DNA of 64,000 bases from Trueperella pyogenes (GCF_900460345.1 NZ_UHHW01000002.1:372001-436000); one strand, 5' to 3'; positions 1-9,404 are shown, numbered from the stretch's first letter. Numbers and translations: made by a program. The notes: generated from the letters alone by a model not told the origin.

Positions 1-346
1 GCCCACGATCACGCTCACCCGTGGAGCCCACGGTAACATCGCGGCAAAGACGAACCACGGTGAAGAGATGCACGAGGTTCTTGCGGCGGCGTTGGGGCTG
101 AAGACGATCAACGTCCTAACCACCCCGGAAGACGATTTCGCTGCCGAGCGCGGGCAATGGAATGACGCTTGCAACGTGTTCACGGTGGAACCGAACGTCG
201 TCGTCGCATACGACCGCAACCCCACGGCTAACGAATACCTCCAGTCTCAAGGGATACGGGTGATAGCCGTACCTGGCGCGGAACTCGGCCGTGGGCGTGG
301 CGGGCCGCGCTGCATGAGCTGCCCGACGCTACGAGATGACATCTGA
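1..346 (+). CDS. arcA: Arginine deiminase, C-terminal part (5' end outside window)
   Basis: Only the last 114 or so codons are present, reading open from base 2. Arginine deiminase hydrolyses arginine to citrulline and ammonia, the first step of the ADI pathway. The fragment shows the family's C-terminal half, with an LTRGAHGN stretch and, near the end, [13 protein letters not shown]. That segment carries the nucleophilic cysteine of the guanidine-group-modifying fold. arcB follows after 31 bases, so the two are co-transcribed. The upstream promoter is not in the window. Confidence 0.95.
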   Translation, partial: PTITLTRGAHGNIAAKTNHGEEMHEVLAAALGLKTINVLTTPEDDFAAERGQWNDACNVFTVEPNVVVAYDRNPTANEYLQSQGIRVIAVPGAELGRGRGGPRCMSCPTLRDDI

Positions 347-377
347 ACAGACACCCTTAACCGGAAAGGAACAAATC

Positions 378-1388
378 ATGGCAAAGCTGACAGGTAGGCA
401 CTTCCTCAAGGAGCTCGACTTCACCCCGGAGGAGTGGCTCTATCTTCTCGATCTTTCAAAGAAGCTCAAGGCAGCTAAGAAAAATAAGAGCGAAAAGAAG
501 TACCTAGCGGGTAAGAACATCGCCCTCATCTTCGAAAAGACGTCCACGCGCACGCGGTGTTCTTTCGAAGTGGCTGCGTTCGACCAGGGAGCTCAGGTCA
601 CGTACTTAGACCCAAGTGGCTCGCAGATGGGGCATAAGGAGTCTGTCGAGGATACGGCGAGGGTGTTGGGGCGTTTTTACGATGGCATCGAATTCCGCGG
701 CAAGAAGCAGGAGCATGTAGAGATACTCGCGAAGCTGTCAGGTGTGCCCGTATGGAATGGGCTCACCGATGAATGGCATCCCACGCAGATGCTCGCCGAT
801 CAGCTGACCATGCATGAGGCCAGCGGCAAGGACTATTCGGATATCACGTTCGCCTACGTCGGGGACGCGCGTAACAACGTGGCCAATTCGCTCCTGGTTT
901 CCGGTGCCATGCTCGGAATGGACGTGCGTATCGTCGGGCCGAAGGAACTTTTCCCGGACCAGGCCATTATTGACGAAGCTAAGCGTCTTGCAACGACGAC
1001 GGGCGCCAAGATCACCATCACCGACGATCCAATCGCCGGGGTCAAGGGCTGTGACTTCCTGTACGCAGACGTGTGGGTGTCGATGGGTGAACCAAAAGAA
1101 GTCTGGGATGAACGAATCGCGCTACTGAAATCGTACCAAGTCAATGCGGAGCTGATGCAGGCTACCGGAAACCCCGATTGCAAGTTCCTCCACTGCCTGC
1201 CCGCATTCCACGATCGGCACACGACCGTTGGCGAAGACATTTTCCAAAAGACCGGAATGGACGGTCTGGAAGTGACTAACGATGTGTTCGAGTCAGCGGC
1301 TTCGGTTGTGTTCGACCAAGCTGAAAACCGCATGCACACCATCAAAGCCGTCATGGTAGCGACCCTGGGCGAGGGGCTGGAGGCATGA
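378..1388 (+). CDS. arcB: Ornithine carbamoyltransferase, catabolic
   Basis: A 336-residue enzyme that phosphorolyses citrulline to ornithine and carbamoyl phosphate in the cytoplasm. The carbamoyl-phosphate loop STRTR is at residues 56-60 and the ornithine/catalytic loop HCLP lies near residue 270. I chose the ATG at 378 because AAAGGA precedes it at a good distance and the product begins [15 protein letters not shown], like its homologues. An in-frame ATG at 336 would overlap arcA and has no ribosome site. Its place between arcA and arcC marks it as the catabolic form rather than ArgF. Confidence 0.96.
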   Translation: MAKLTGRHFLKELDFTPEEWLYLLDLSKKLKAAKKNKSEKKYLAGKNIALIFEKTSTRTRCSFEVAAFDQGAQVTYLDPSGSQMGHKESVEDTARVLGRFYDGIEFRGKKQEHVEILAKLSGVPVWNGLTDEWHPTQMLADQLTMHEASGKDYSDITFAYVGDARNNVANSLLVSGAMLGMDVRIVGPKELFPDQAIIDEAKRLATTTGAKITITDDPIAGVKGCDFLYADVWVSMGEPKEVWDERIALLKSYQVNAELMQATGNPDCKFLHCLPAFHDRHTTVGEDIFQKTGMDGLEVTNDVFESAASVVFDQAENRMHTIKAVMVATLGEGLEA

Positions 1389-1389
1389 C

Positions 1390-2325
1390 ATGCGGATTGT
1401 AGTTGCACTTGGTGGCAATGCCCTTCTGCAACGAGGGCAAAAGGCAGATGCTCAGCCACAGATTGACAACGTCGTAGCCGCCATCGACTCATTGGGGCTG
1501 TTGGCCGAGAAGCATGAACTCGTCTTGACCCACGGCAACGGCCCGCAGGTGGGAGTGCTGGCCTTGCAATCAGCGAGCGATAAGTCCTTGACGGCTCCCT
1601 ATCCTTTTGACTCGTTGGGGGCAATGACTCAAGGCATGATCGGTTACTGGATGTTGCAAGCATTAGAAAACCGCCTGCCAAATCGTTCGGTTGCCTCCAT
1701 CGTCAATCAGACACTCGTTCTTGCCAGCGACCCAGCTTTTGACAACCCGACCAAATTCGTGGGGGCTGTCTACACGAAAGAAGAAGCAGATCAGCTGCAT
1801 AAAGAGCGAGGTTGGGTGATGAAGGCAGACGGGCCCTACTACCGCCGCGTCGTAGCCTCGCCGATGCCTCAGCGTATCGTGGAAATCAAAGTCATCAGGG
1901 CGCTGGTGGAGAATGGGACTATCGTCGTCTGCTCTGGTGGCGGCGGCATCCCCGTCATCCGCGACGACGACGGCAACCAGGTCGGAATCGAAGCAGTGAT
2001 CGACAAGGATCGCTCAGGGGCCGTCCTCGCTGAGAGCCTCGACGCCGACTTTTTCATGATCCTCACAGATGTCCCGGCTGTCTTTGACAACTACGGCACC
2101 GACGAACAGACCGAGATACGCCGCGCCACACCTGCCCAGTTGCGCAACAAGGGCTTCGCCGCTGGGTCGATGGGACCGAAGGTGGAAGCGGCCTGCACAT
2201 TCGTAGAACTGACCGGCGGCGTCGCCGCCATCGGAAGGCTGGAGGACGCCGTCGCGATCCTGAACGGGCAGGCCGGGACGATCATCACTCCAAGCGGGAA
2301 ATATGACAGCCCGTTCAAACGCTAG
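1390..2325 (+). CDS. arcC: Carbamate kinase
   Basis: A 311-residue amino-acid-kinase-fold enzyme that transfers the phosphate of carbamoyl phosphate to ADP, giving ATP, ammonia and CO2. This is the energy-yielding step of the ADI pathway. The N-terminus MRIVVALGGNAL is the phosphate-binding strand and glycine loop. VCSGGGGIPV and DKDRSGAVLAE are the substrate and nucleotide segments typical of ArcC. It starts one base after the arcB stop codon, so translation is probably coupled. Confidence 0.96.
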   Translation: MRIVVALGGNALLQRGQKADAQPQIDNVVAAIDSLGLLAEKHELVLTHGNGPQVGVLALQSASDKSLTAPYPFDSLGAMTQGMIGYWMLQALENRLPNRSVASIVNQTLVLASDPAFDNPTKFVGAVYTKEEADQLHKERGWVMKADGPYYRRVVASPMPQRIVEIKVIRALVENGTIVVCSGGGGIPVIRDDDGNQVGIEAVIDKDRSGAVLAESLDADFFMILTDVPAVFDNYGTDEQTEIRRATPAQLRNKGFAAGSMGPKVEAACTFVELTGGVAAIGRLEDAVAILNGQAGTIITPSGKYDSPFKR

Positions 2326-2345
2326 ATCGGTAACCATCCCAACTT

Positions 2346-2400
2346 CACCTTGTAACAAAGGTGTGAAAAACAGGGTGCACTCGCACCGCAGTCACGGTGC
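2346..2400 (+). promoter_or_regulatory. Competing small hairpins between arcC and the amidinotransferase gene
   Basis: The 114-base gap contains CACCTT...AAGGTG (2346-2363). After it, GGTGC (2374-2378), GCACC (2383-2387) and GGTGC (2396-2400) can pair in two mutually exclusive ways. This could be RNA processing or attenuation between the arc genes and the downstream part of the operon. I could not match it to a known guanidine riboswitch class. The regulatory reading is inference. Confidence 0.3.
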
Positions 2401-2439
2401 CAAGGAAGACACCACAACACAGAAACCGAGGTAAAAACC

Positions 2440-3573
2440 ATGACAAAGATTGTCAATTCGTGGAACGATTTTGATCCACTCAAGCACGTCATCGTCGGCA
2501 AGGCGGACTTCTCCGTGATTCCTGACGAAGAGCCCGCCACATCAGAAAAGGTGCCACTTGATTCCGAGATGCGCGGCATGTGGGGTCCCCGCCCGACGCA
2601 CATGGTGGAAAAAGCTAACGAGCAGCTCGACAACTACGCCAAGACGCTCGAGGGACTCGGCATCAAGGTCGATCGTCCGACTCCAATCCAGTGGAACCAG
2701 CATATGCAGACGCCGGACTTCCGGGTGAAGTCGGGCATGACCCAGATGCCGCCGCGTGACATCCTCCTGACAATGGGCAACGAGATTCTCTCATCGGCTA
2801 ACTCCTTCAGGTGCCGTTACTTCGAGTACCTCGCCTACTGGCCACTGATGAACGAGTACTTTGAGAAGGATCCGGAGTTCAAGTGGACGCAGGCTCCGCG
2901 CCCGCGCCTGACTGACGCCTCATACAAGCACAACTACTATGACGAGAAGATTTCGCTCGAAGAGCGCCTCGAGCGCACGGCAAATCTCGACTTCGTCACC
3001 ACCGAAGTTGAGCCGATGTGGGATGCAGCAGACGTGATGCGCTTGGGCAAGGATCTGTTTATCCAGCACGGTCTGACCACTAACCGGAAGGCTATGGAGT
3101 GGTTCAAGCGCTACTACCCGGATCACCGTGTTCACGCGGTGAACTTCCCGGGCGACCCTTACCCGATCCACATCGATGCAACCTTCGTGCCGTTGCGTCC
3201 GGGTCTGATCATCAACAATCCCCACCGTCGTCTTCCCGAAGAGCAGCGCAAGATCTTCGAAGCCAACGATTGGGAGATTGTGGATGCGGCTCAGCCGGCA
3301 CACGAGGAGCCGCCGGCACTGTGCTACTCCTCGGTATGGCTCTCTATGAACTGCCTCGTCATTGACCATAAGACGGTTATTGTTGAGGCCTCCGAGGTAT
3401 ACCAGGCCGAGCAGCTCGACAAGCTGGGCTTCAACGTCATCCCGGTAGAGATGCGCGATTACGCCTACGCATTCGGCGGCGGACTCCACTGCGCAACCGC
3501 CGACGTCTACCGTGAGGGCGGCTGCGAAGACTACTTCCCGAACCAGATCCCGAATGACGTCACCCTCGTCTAA
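2440..3573 (+). CDS. Glycine amidinotransferase (AGAT)-like amidinotransferase
   Basis: A 377-residue enzyme of the arginine:X amidinotransferase family, which moves the amidino group of arginine to an amine acceptor and releases ornithine. The triad is visible as D195 (WDAAD), H244 (YPIHIDATF) and C351 (GGGLHCATAD). The Asp-His spacing of 49 residues equals that of mammalian AGAT (D254/H303). The start has GAGGTAA upstream. It follows arcABC on the same strand. Because the family reaction is reversible, the enzyme may work in reverse to make arginine from ornithine and a guanidino compound such as guanidinoacetate. The acceptor cannot be read from the sequence: glycine, lysine or another amine is possible. 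Confidence 0.85.
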   Translation: MTKIVNSWNDFDPLKHVIVGKADFSVIPDEEPATSEKVPLDSEMRGMWGPRPTHMVEKANEQLDNYAKTLEGLGIKVDRPTPIQWNQHMQTPDFRVKSGMTQMPPRDILLTMGNEILSSANSFRCRYFEYLAYWPLMNEYFEKDPEFKWTQAPRPRLTDASYKHNYYDEKISLEERLERTANLDFVTTEVEPMWDAADVMRLGKDLFIQHGLTTNRKAMEWFKRYYPDHRVHAVNFPGDPYPIHIDATFVPLRPGLIINNPHRRLPEEQRKIFEANDWEIVDAAQPAHEEPPALCYSSVWLSMNCLVIDHKTVIVEASEVYQAEQLDKLGFNVIPVEMRDYAYAFGGGLHCATADVYREGGCEDYFPNQIPNDVTLV

Positions 3574-3586
3574 GTGATCTGAGCCG

Positions 3587-3620
3587 TGGAGGGAGGGCAC
3601 CAGCGGGAGCCCTCCCTCCA
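3587..3620 (+). terminator. Strong hairpin after the amidinotransferase gene
   Basis: A perfect 12-bp stem (TGGAGGGAGGGC at 3587-3598 with its complement at 3609-3620) has a 10-base loop. No real U-run follows (GACCAATGTTCC). It may be a partial terminator, an RNA-processing barrier or a 3' stabiliser that separates the enzyme and transporter parts of the operon. Confidence 0.5.
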
Positions 3621-3662
3621 GACCAATGTTCCTTTCTAACAGAATGATGAGTGTGACCCTCA

Positions 3663-4712
3663 ATGGCGAGTATGAGCACCCCGGCTAAGCCGGTGATAAC
3701 AACTGGCATGGACAAGAAACTTGGGTTTATTGCCATGTTTATTTCAGCGACTGGAATGGGCTTAGTCGGTACACTTGCCCGACCGGCCACTCCGGTTAAT
3801 CCGGCCACCGGATCGAGTTACATTATTGGCGATTTTCTGGCTGCAGGACGTATGAGCGTCGGTTTATTGGGGATGCTCGGCGTCATCGTCGCGCTGAAGA
3901 AACTAGAGGCCCTGAAGCGGACGAAAATCTCCTTCGCGGTAGTCGCTGGTGGATTATCGATTGGCACGTCACTTGCACTGTACGTCTCGTCGACGCTGAT
4001 GACCTCCATTGCCAACGCCGTATTCTTGATCTACACAGGCCCAATATTCTCCGCGATACTGGCGTGGATCTTCCTCAAAGAGAAGATTAGCCTGCGCAAC
4101 GGGCTATTCCTCCTGCTTGTATTCATTGGCATGCTGCTGACAATCGGCATCATCCGCTGGGAGAATGGCGTCGTCATTGGGCTAGATCTTGCCCCTGATC
4201 CGCGTATGCCGAATAAGGCTCTCGGCGATCTTTTCGGCTTAGGGTCCGGCCTGTTTTATGGTTTGGCGCTGTTCTTCTACCGGTACCGTTCCGATATGGA
4301 TTCAGAAGTACGCGGGTTTTATAACTTTGCATTCGGTGCTCTCGGGGCAGTCGTCGTTATGATGCTACGCATGTATTTCATCGACGACACGAATCCAATC
4401 GCCGTGATGGATCCCGTGAATTGGGCCTGGGCTGCGGCTCTGTTCTTCATATCCGGCTTCATCGCGATTGGCGCCCTCGTGGTAGCTGGCAAGAATCTCT
4501 TGGCAGTTGAGCTATCGACGGTCGCTTACTGGGAGTGCGTCGTCGCTCTACTCCTGGGACTGTTCCTGTGGAACGAACCGATTTCTATCTTAGGTTTCAT
4601 AGGCGGTTTGCTCATTATCGTTGGCGGGATGGGGCCAGTTGTTGGGCTCATCAAGTCCCAAAAGAACGGGCGTCGCGGGACGCGCACGCCCGCAATGGCC
4701 GACCAATGGTGA
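3663..4712 (+). CDS. EamA/DMT-family membrane transporter
   Basis: A 349-residue protein with about ten hydrophobic segments in the repeated EamA (drug/metabolite transporter) arrangement. Recognisable pieces are 'FLIYTGPIFSAILAWIFLKEKI' in the first half, split here as FLIYTGPIFS and AILAWIFLKEKI, and 'WNEPISILGFIGGLLIIVGG' in the second. The start is either ATG 3663 or ATG 3672, since neither has a strong ribosome site. By position it should move a substrate or product of the arginine/guanidino pathway, perhaps in place of the usual ArcD antiporter, but the substrate is unknown. Confidence 0.75.
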   Translation: MASMSTPAKPVITTGMDKKLGFIAMFISATGMGLVGTLARPATPVNPATGSSYIIGDFLAAGRMSVGLLGMLGVIVALKKLEALKRTKISFAVVAGGLSIGTSLALYVSSTLMTSIANAVFLIYTGPIFSAILAWIFLKEKISLRNGLFLLLVFIGMLLTIGIIRWENGVVIGLDLAPDPRMPNKALGDLFGLGSGLFYGLALFFYRYRSDMDSEVRGFYNFAFGALGAVVVMMLRMYFIDDTNPIAVMDPVNWAWAAALFFISGFIAIGALVVAGKNLLAVELSTVAYWECVVALLLGLFLWNEPISILGFIGGLLIIVGGMGPVVGLIKSQKNGRRGTRTPAMADQW

Positions 4713-4721
4713 GATCGACTG

Positions 4722-4752
4722 GCTGGTGCTGTCCGTAAAGGGCGGCACCAGC
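4722..4752 (+). promoter_or_regulatory. Hairpin just upstream of the MFS gene
   Basis: GCTGGTGC (4722-4729) pairs with GCACCAGC (4745-4752). It ends eight bases before the AGAGAGGAAC ribosome site of the next gene and has no U-run. It resembles the hairpin at 3587-3620 in placement and may set the expression ratio of the transporter genes. Confidence 0.4.
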
Positions 4753-4774
4753 GTCACTCAAGAGAGGAACTAGA

Positions 4775-6136
4775 GTGGGACAGACCGTACATGAACGCGG
4801 CGAAGTCGGCCATCAGGACTTCGATAACTCGGCACTAAAGAAAGCCGCAGCGGGCAGCTTCCTAGGCAATTTCGTCGAGTGGTTTGATTATGCCTCCTAC
4901 AGCTATCTGGCAACTGTGATAGCCACCGTCTTTTTCCCGACCGACAATCCTACCTTGGCGCTGTTACAAACGTTCGCCGTCTTTGCCCTGTCGTTCATCT
5001 TGCGCCCTGTCGGGGCTATCTTCTGGGGATATCTGGGAGACAGGAGAGGCAGACGATGGGCGCTGTCCTGGTCAATTCTGCTGATGTCGACGGCCACATT
5101 TCTCATCGGGTGTCTGCCCTCGTATGCGTCGATCGGCTACTTCGCTCCCGTGTTTTTGCTACTCCTGCGTATGATCCAGAGTTTCTCAGCCTCTGGAGAA
5201 TACGCAGGAGCCGCTATTTTTCTTGCAGAGTACTCAAGTGCGAAACACCGGGGAATCTACACATCGCTTGTGCCGGCGTCGACCGCCACCGGTTTATTGC
5301 TAGGCTCACTGACTGCTACCGGGCTGCACTCCTTCTTCGCACCCGAGGACTTAACTTCGTGGGGATGGCGTCTTCCATTTCTCGTCGCAGGCCCGTTAGG
5401 TCTCGTGGGTCGTTATATTCGTGTCCATATTGAAGACTCGCCAACCTATGTGGCCATGACTCGGCAATCTTCAGCCCTGTCAATGTCGCGGCGGAAAAAT
5501 CCTTTCCGCATCCTGTGCCGGTACCATCGCTCGACGGTGCTGATAGCTTTCGGAGTGGCCTCGTTGAATGCAGTCGCGTTTTACGTGTTGTTAACATACA
5601 TGCCTACGTATTTAACTGAGACCATTGGCTTTAGTAGCGTGAAGTCGAACTTAGCGTCCTCTATCGTGCTTGTGGGCTATATCTTCTCGATTTTCGCCAT
5701 GGGGCATTTGTCGGATAAGTATGGGCGCAAGACGATGCTCTTCATCGCCTGCGGCCTTTTCATCTTGTTGACGGTTCCACTCTTTAGCCTGCTCAACACC
5801 ACGAGCTTCTGGGCCATCGTCGGGGTAGAAATGCTACTCGTTTTGGTGCTGACGATGAATGATTCGACACTGCCAACCTTCCTGTCGGAGTCTTTCCCTA
5901 CAGAGGTGCGCTATTCCGGCTTCGCCTTGTCCTTCAACATGGCCAATGCGCTGCTAGGTGGCACCGCGCCATTTATTTCAACATGGTTGATGAGCATGAC
6001 GGGTAACTCGCTTGCCCCGGCGTGGTACCTGGTCGCCATCGCTGTCTTAGCGATGGGGGCGATGATTTTTGCGCCGACGCCGGTGGAGTTCGAAGGAGGC
6101 GAAGATATACAGGCAAAGAAAAAGACTAGGGGGTAG
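4775..6136 (+). CDS. MFS transporter, metabolite:H+ symporter (MHS/ProP) type
   Basis: A 453-residue, 12-helix permease. The start NFVEWFDYASYSYLATVIA and the loop GYLGDRRGRRWAL after helix 3 match the MHS branch (proline/betaine, alpha-ketoglutarate and shikimate symporters). A second signature, GHLSDKYGRKTM, opens the C-terminal half. It starts with GTG 4775 behind AGAGAGGAAC. In this operon it probably imports an amino acid, betaine-like or guanidino compound, or exports an end product. The substrate is inferred only from context. Confidence 0.8.
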   Translation: MGQTVHERGEVGHQDFDNSALKKAAAGSFLGNFVEWFDYASYSYLATVIATVFFPTDNPTLALLQTFAVFALSFILRPVGAIFWGYLGDRRGRRWALSWSILLMSTATFLIGCLPSYASIGYFAPVFLLLLRMIQSFSASGEYAGAAIFLAEYSSAKHRGIYTSLVPASTATGLLLGSLTATGLHSFFAPEDLTSWGWRLPFLVAGPLGLVGRYIRVHIEDSPTYVAMTRQSSALSMSRRKNPFRILCRYHRSTVLIAFGVASLNAVAFYVLLTYMPTYLTETIGFSSVKSNLASSIVLVGYIFSIFAMGHLSDKYGRKTMLFIACGLFILLTVPLFSLLNTTSFWAIVGVEMLLVLVLTMNDSTLPTFLSESFPTEVRYSGFALSFNMANALLGGTAPFISTWLMSMTGNSLAPAWYLVAIAVLAMGAMIFAPTPVEFEGGEDIQAKKKTRG

Positions 6137-6223
6137 GGACTAACGAGAAATAAGGCCCTGTATGCCGGGTGTTAGACTGATGACAGGACGGCACACTCGA
6201 AAGACAAGCAATGGGGGTAAGGC

Positions 6224-6925
6224 ATGTCTGAGGTTATCCACCAAGCCAGAGGGAAGCAGAAGCGTCAAAAGATTATTGAGGTCGCGGCGCTCCTTCTTAG
6301 GGAAGAGGGCCCGGAAGCGGTCACCCACCGCTCTGTAGCGTCCCGTGCCGGAGTATCTTTGTCCGCTACCACTTACTACTTTTCTGGCCTTGATGAGTTA
6401 CTCGAGGAAGCTGCCAGACTCAACATCCACATATGGGCGCAACGCGCACGGCAGGCGTGGAGTGACATCGTTGGCAAACCCTCTCCGCATAGCGTGGAAG
6501 AAATGGCTCAGATCCTTATCCGCGCCTGCTTGCCTAAGGGCATTTCTTTGATTAACCACTATCGGCAGTTGCTCGCCGCCGAGACGTCGCACGTCGTCAA
6601 AAAGGCCTACCGGGCCGGACGCAACGAGCTGGACGACGCATTGACGAGCATCCTCGACCACATCGGTATCGACATCTCGGCGCAAGTTGTGATCGCCGTC
6701 GTCGACGGCGCCGCGGTTGCGGCTATTTCCGAGGGGCGTGACGTGCGGCAGACCGCCATGCATCTGCTCACGCAGGTCTTAGACCCGCAGAATACGGCCA
6801 GCCGCGCACAGCCTTCCGCGTGCCAGGGGGCGCGCAAGCCGTCAACCGCTGACGGCGGTGGGGCTGGGCGAAACGACCAGGTGGCGCCGGAGGCGGTCAC
6901 CTGCCTGAGTGTGTCAGCAGAATAA
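6224..6925 (+). CDS. TetR-family transcriptional regulator
   Basis: A 233-residue protein with a classical TetR helix-turn-helix at about residues 30-62 (THRSVASRAGVSLSATTYYF). The rest is helical, and the C-terminal tail is polar and low in complexity. GGGGGTAAGG precedes the ATG. It sits 87 bases after the MFS gene on the same strand and may control the transporter or the arc operon. It is followed by the convergent flavin-reductase gene. Confidence 0.85.
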   Translation: MSEVIHQARGKQKRQKIIEVAALLLREEGPEAVTHRSVASRAGVSLSATTYYFSGLDELLEEAARLNIHIWAQRARQAWSDIVGKPSPHSVEEMAQILIRACLPKGISLINHYRQLLAAETSHVVKKAYRAGRNELDDALTSILDHIGIDISAQVVIAVVDGAAVAAISEGRDVRQTAMHLLTQVLDPQNTASRAQPSACQGARKPSTADGGGAGRNDQVAPEAVTCLSVSAE

Positions 6926-6949
6926 CTGTTTCGACCCAGCCCCAACCTG

Positions 6950-7537
6950 TCAGCACCCGCAGGGCGTGCCGTCTACATGCTGGTCCACGAGCTCCACAAA
7001 TCTCGCGATATAGGATTTAAGGAACTCGACGGTGGACTCTTCTTTAATGTTGCCGTCCTCGTCGAACAACGACGCCGACTGCCCCAGGAAAACCTCTGGC
7101 TGGCCAGGTAGTGGCATATCGAAGTACGACAGCGCCAACCGGAGATTCTTATGGGCGCTGTAGCCGCCCATGCGACCCACCGAATGACTGATGATACCCG
7201 CGGGGAGTCCCTTCATTGCCACGTCCCCATTGGGCTTAGAACAGATGTCGACGGCATTCTTCAAACATGCAGGGATCGTCCTATTGTTCTCCGGCGTCAC
7301 GAAGAGCACGCCCTGCGAATTCTTAATGGTCTGCCTAAACTCCGTGTATTGCGACGGCGTGGGCTTGTCGACGACGTCGGGATCGTCGTAGTCAAAGTCA
7401 TAGAGCGGCAGATCGCGAATCTCAACGATCGAGGCCGTATATCCCTCAGGGAAATAATTGAGCACATTCAAAGCGATCTTGCGCGCATACGACCCGCGCC
7501 GCAAGCTGCCCACGAGAATAGAGATATGTTTGTCCAT
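6950..7537 (-). CDS. NADPH-dependent FMN reductase-like flavoprotein
   Basis: A 195-residue flavodoxin-fold protein of the FMN_red family. GSLRRGSYARKIA at the N-terminus is the FMN phosphate loop, followed by TPENNRTIPACLKNAVD and GRMGGYSAHKNLR, which contact the isoalloxazine ring. I chose ATG 7537, behind AAGGAAAG. A longer reading frame would run into nrdF. It lies 28 bases after nrdF on the same strand, so it is the third gene of an nrdI-nrdF operon. It may supply electrons to reduce the NrdI flavin. That partnership is inferred from gene order. Confidence 0.85.
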   Translation of the reverse strand: MDKHISILVGSLRRGSYARKIALNVLNYFPEGYTASIVEIRDLPLYDFDYDDPDVVDKPTPSQYTEFRQTIKNSQGVLFVTPENNRTIPACLKNAVDICSKPNGDVAMKGLPAGIISHSVGRMGGYSAHKNLRLALSYFDMPLPGQPEVFLGQSASLFDEDGNIKEESTVEFLKSYIARFVELVDQHVDGTPCGC

Positions 7538-7565
7538 TGATGTTACTTTCCTTGTGATGAAGCGG

Positions 7566-8612
<1,047 letters not shown>

Positions 8613-9128
8613 TCATAAGGGAGTAGCTTGCGCCGCTGACGCGGTGAGCGTCGGGTCGGTACTTGCAAGTTCTGCCCAGAACTGTTTGAGGCCAGCCTTG
8701 ACGCGTTCGACGTCCCTGTCCGTGCCCAGAAGTTCAAAACGGTACAGCTCTGGAACCTTGCATTTTGCCGAGATGATCGGGCCGGCGATGCAGTAGTGCT
8801 CGCCGAAGTTCGTGTTTCCGGCAGTGATCACCGCGCGGATGAAGGATCGGTTGACCGGATCGTTTAAGAACATAATGACTTGTTTGGGTACAGCTCCCTT
8901 GAAGGAGCCGCCGCCGTATGTGGGTACGACCAGCACGTACGGGCGCGATACACGGATCGTGCCCTCAGTTTTTGGGCGGAGAGGAATGCGCACCGCGCGT
9001 CGGTCAAGGCGTTGGACGAAGCGGTGCGTGTTTTCAGACGCACTCGAGAAGTAGACGAGGTCTGCGGATTCGGCTTCAGTCAGTTCTCTGACTCGCACGC
9101 GGGCGGTTTGAGGGGGAGATGTTGACAT
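8613..9128 (-). CDS. nrdI: NrdI flavodoxin-like activator of NrdF
   Basis: A 171-residue protein with the NrdI pattern: [16 protein letters not shown] (FMN phosphate loop and helix), [21 protein letters not shown] and [16 protein letters not shown]. In class Ib enzymes NrdI delivers superoxide for the Mn2-tyrosyl radical. In class Ie it is needed to convert the tyrosine of R2 to DOPA. It is first in a minus-strand operon with nrdF (30-base gap) and the flavin reductase. AGAAAGGAAC gives a good ribosome site. Confidence 0.92.
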   Translation of the reverse strand: MSTSPPQTARVRVRELTEAESADLVYFSSASENTHRFVQRLDRRAVRIPLRPKTEGTIRVSRPYVLVVPTYGGGSFKGAVPKQVIMFLNDPVNRSFIRAVITAGNTNFGEHYCIAGPIISAKCKVPELYRFELLGTDRDVERVKAGLKQFWAELASTDPTLTASAAQATPL

Positions 9129-9181
9129 GACGTTCCTTTCTCGCCGTCTTTCGCAACCAAGTAAGACCTATATGTCGTGGT

Positions 9182-9207
9182 AGATATTCGGGTGCGGCCG
9201 AATATCT
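9182..9207 (-). promoter_or_regulatory. Perfect 10-bp inverted repeat in the nrdI leader
   Basis: AGATATTCGG (9182-9191) and CCGAATATCT (9198-9207) are separated by six bases. Given the proposed promoter, the repeat lies within the first 30 transcribed bases of the nrdI mRNA. It may be an RNA stem or a second operator. It does not fit the NrdR box consensus. Confidence 0.5.
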
Positions 9208-9217
9208 TGTGTTGGAC

Positions 9218-9246
9218 ACTCTAATTTCGCCTAACCTAAATTACAA
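9218..9246 (-). promoter_or_regulatory. nrdI promoter with an embedded DtxR/IdeR-like iron box
   Basis: On the minus strand TTGTAA (9246-9241) and TAGAGT (9223-9218) are 17 bases apart and form a plausible -35/-10 pair. The spacer and -10 contain a 19-base site at 9221-9239 that matches 14 of 19 positions of the DtxR/IdeR consensus TTAGGTTAGGCTAACCTAA, including an intact left half TTAGGTTAGGC on the minus strand. Repression by iron-loaded regulator is therefore expected, with derepression under iron shortage. Confidence 0.65.
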
Positions 9247-9298
9247 GTTCACATGCCCGAAATACGGGGTGGCGGCAGACGTGAAAAGCACCTCTTCC

Positions 9299-9375
9299 CC
9301 GACAGAAAGCATGAGTATAGGGCCTACCAGGCCCGTATAGCGATCGGTAGCTGAAATATTCAAAAGAAGTGTCGG
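9299..9375. repeat. 77-bp dispersed structured element, copy A
   Basis: The element starts with CCGACA and ends with TGTCGG, an inverted terminal hexamer. It aligns without gaps to 54835-54911 at 59 of 77 positions by my count. Inside, CTACC pairs with GGTAG. In the other copy the same stem is CCACC/GGTGG, a compensated base-pair change. It lies between the nrdI promoter and a GNAT gene. No protein is proposed. Confidence 0.7.
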
Positions 9376-9404
9376 CAGAGGGCAGAGAGCGCGCAGTCTC
9401 AAGC

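Noticed and set aside
2326..2439. Guanidine riboswitch ahead of the amidinotransferase gene
   Set aside because: The loops are not ACGR as in guanidine-II, and I found neither the guanidine-I core nor the guanidine-III pseudoknot. Only generic hairpins remain.
378..3573. Phaseolotoxin-like system (amidinotransferase plus toxin-insensitive ornithine carbamoyltransferase)
   Set aside because: No peptide-synthesis, ATP-grasp or sulfamoyl-transfer genes are present. arcA and arcC flank arcB, which marks a catabolic operon.
9160..9207. NrdR boxes in front of nrdI
   Set aside because: CCTATATGT and the 10-bp inverted repeat do not fit the ACACWATATATWGTGT consensus, and no second phased box is present.
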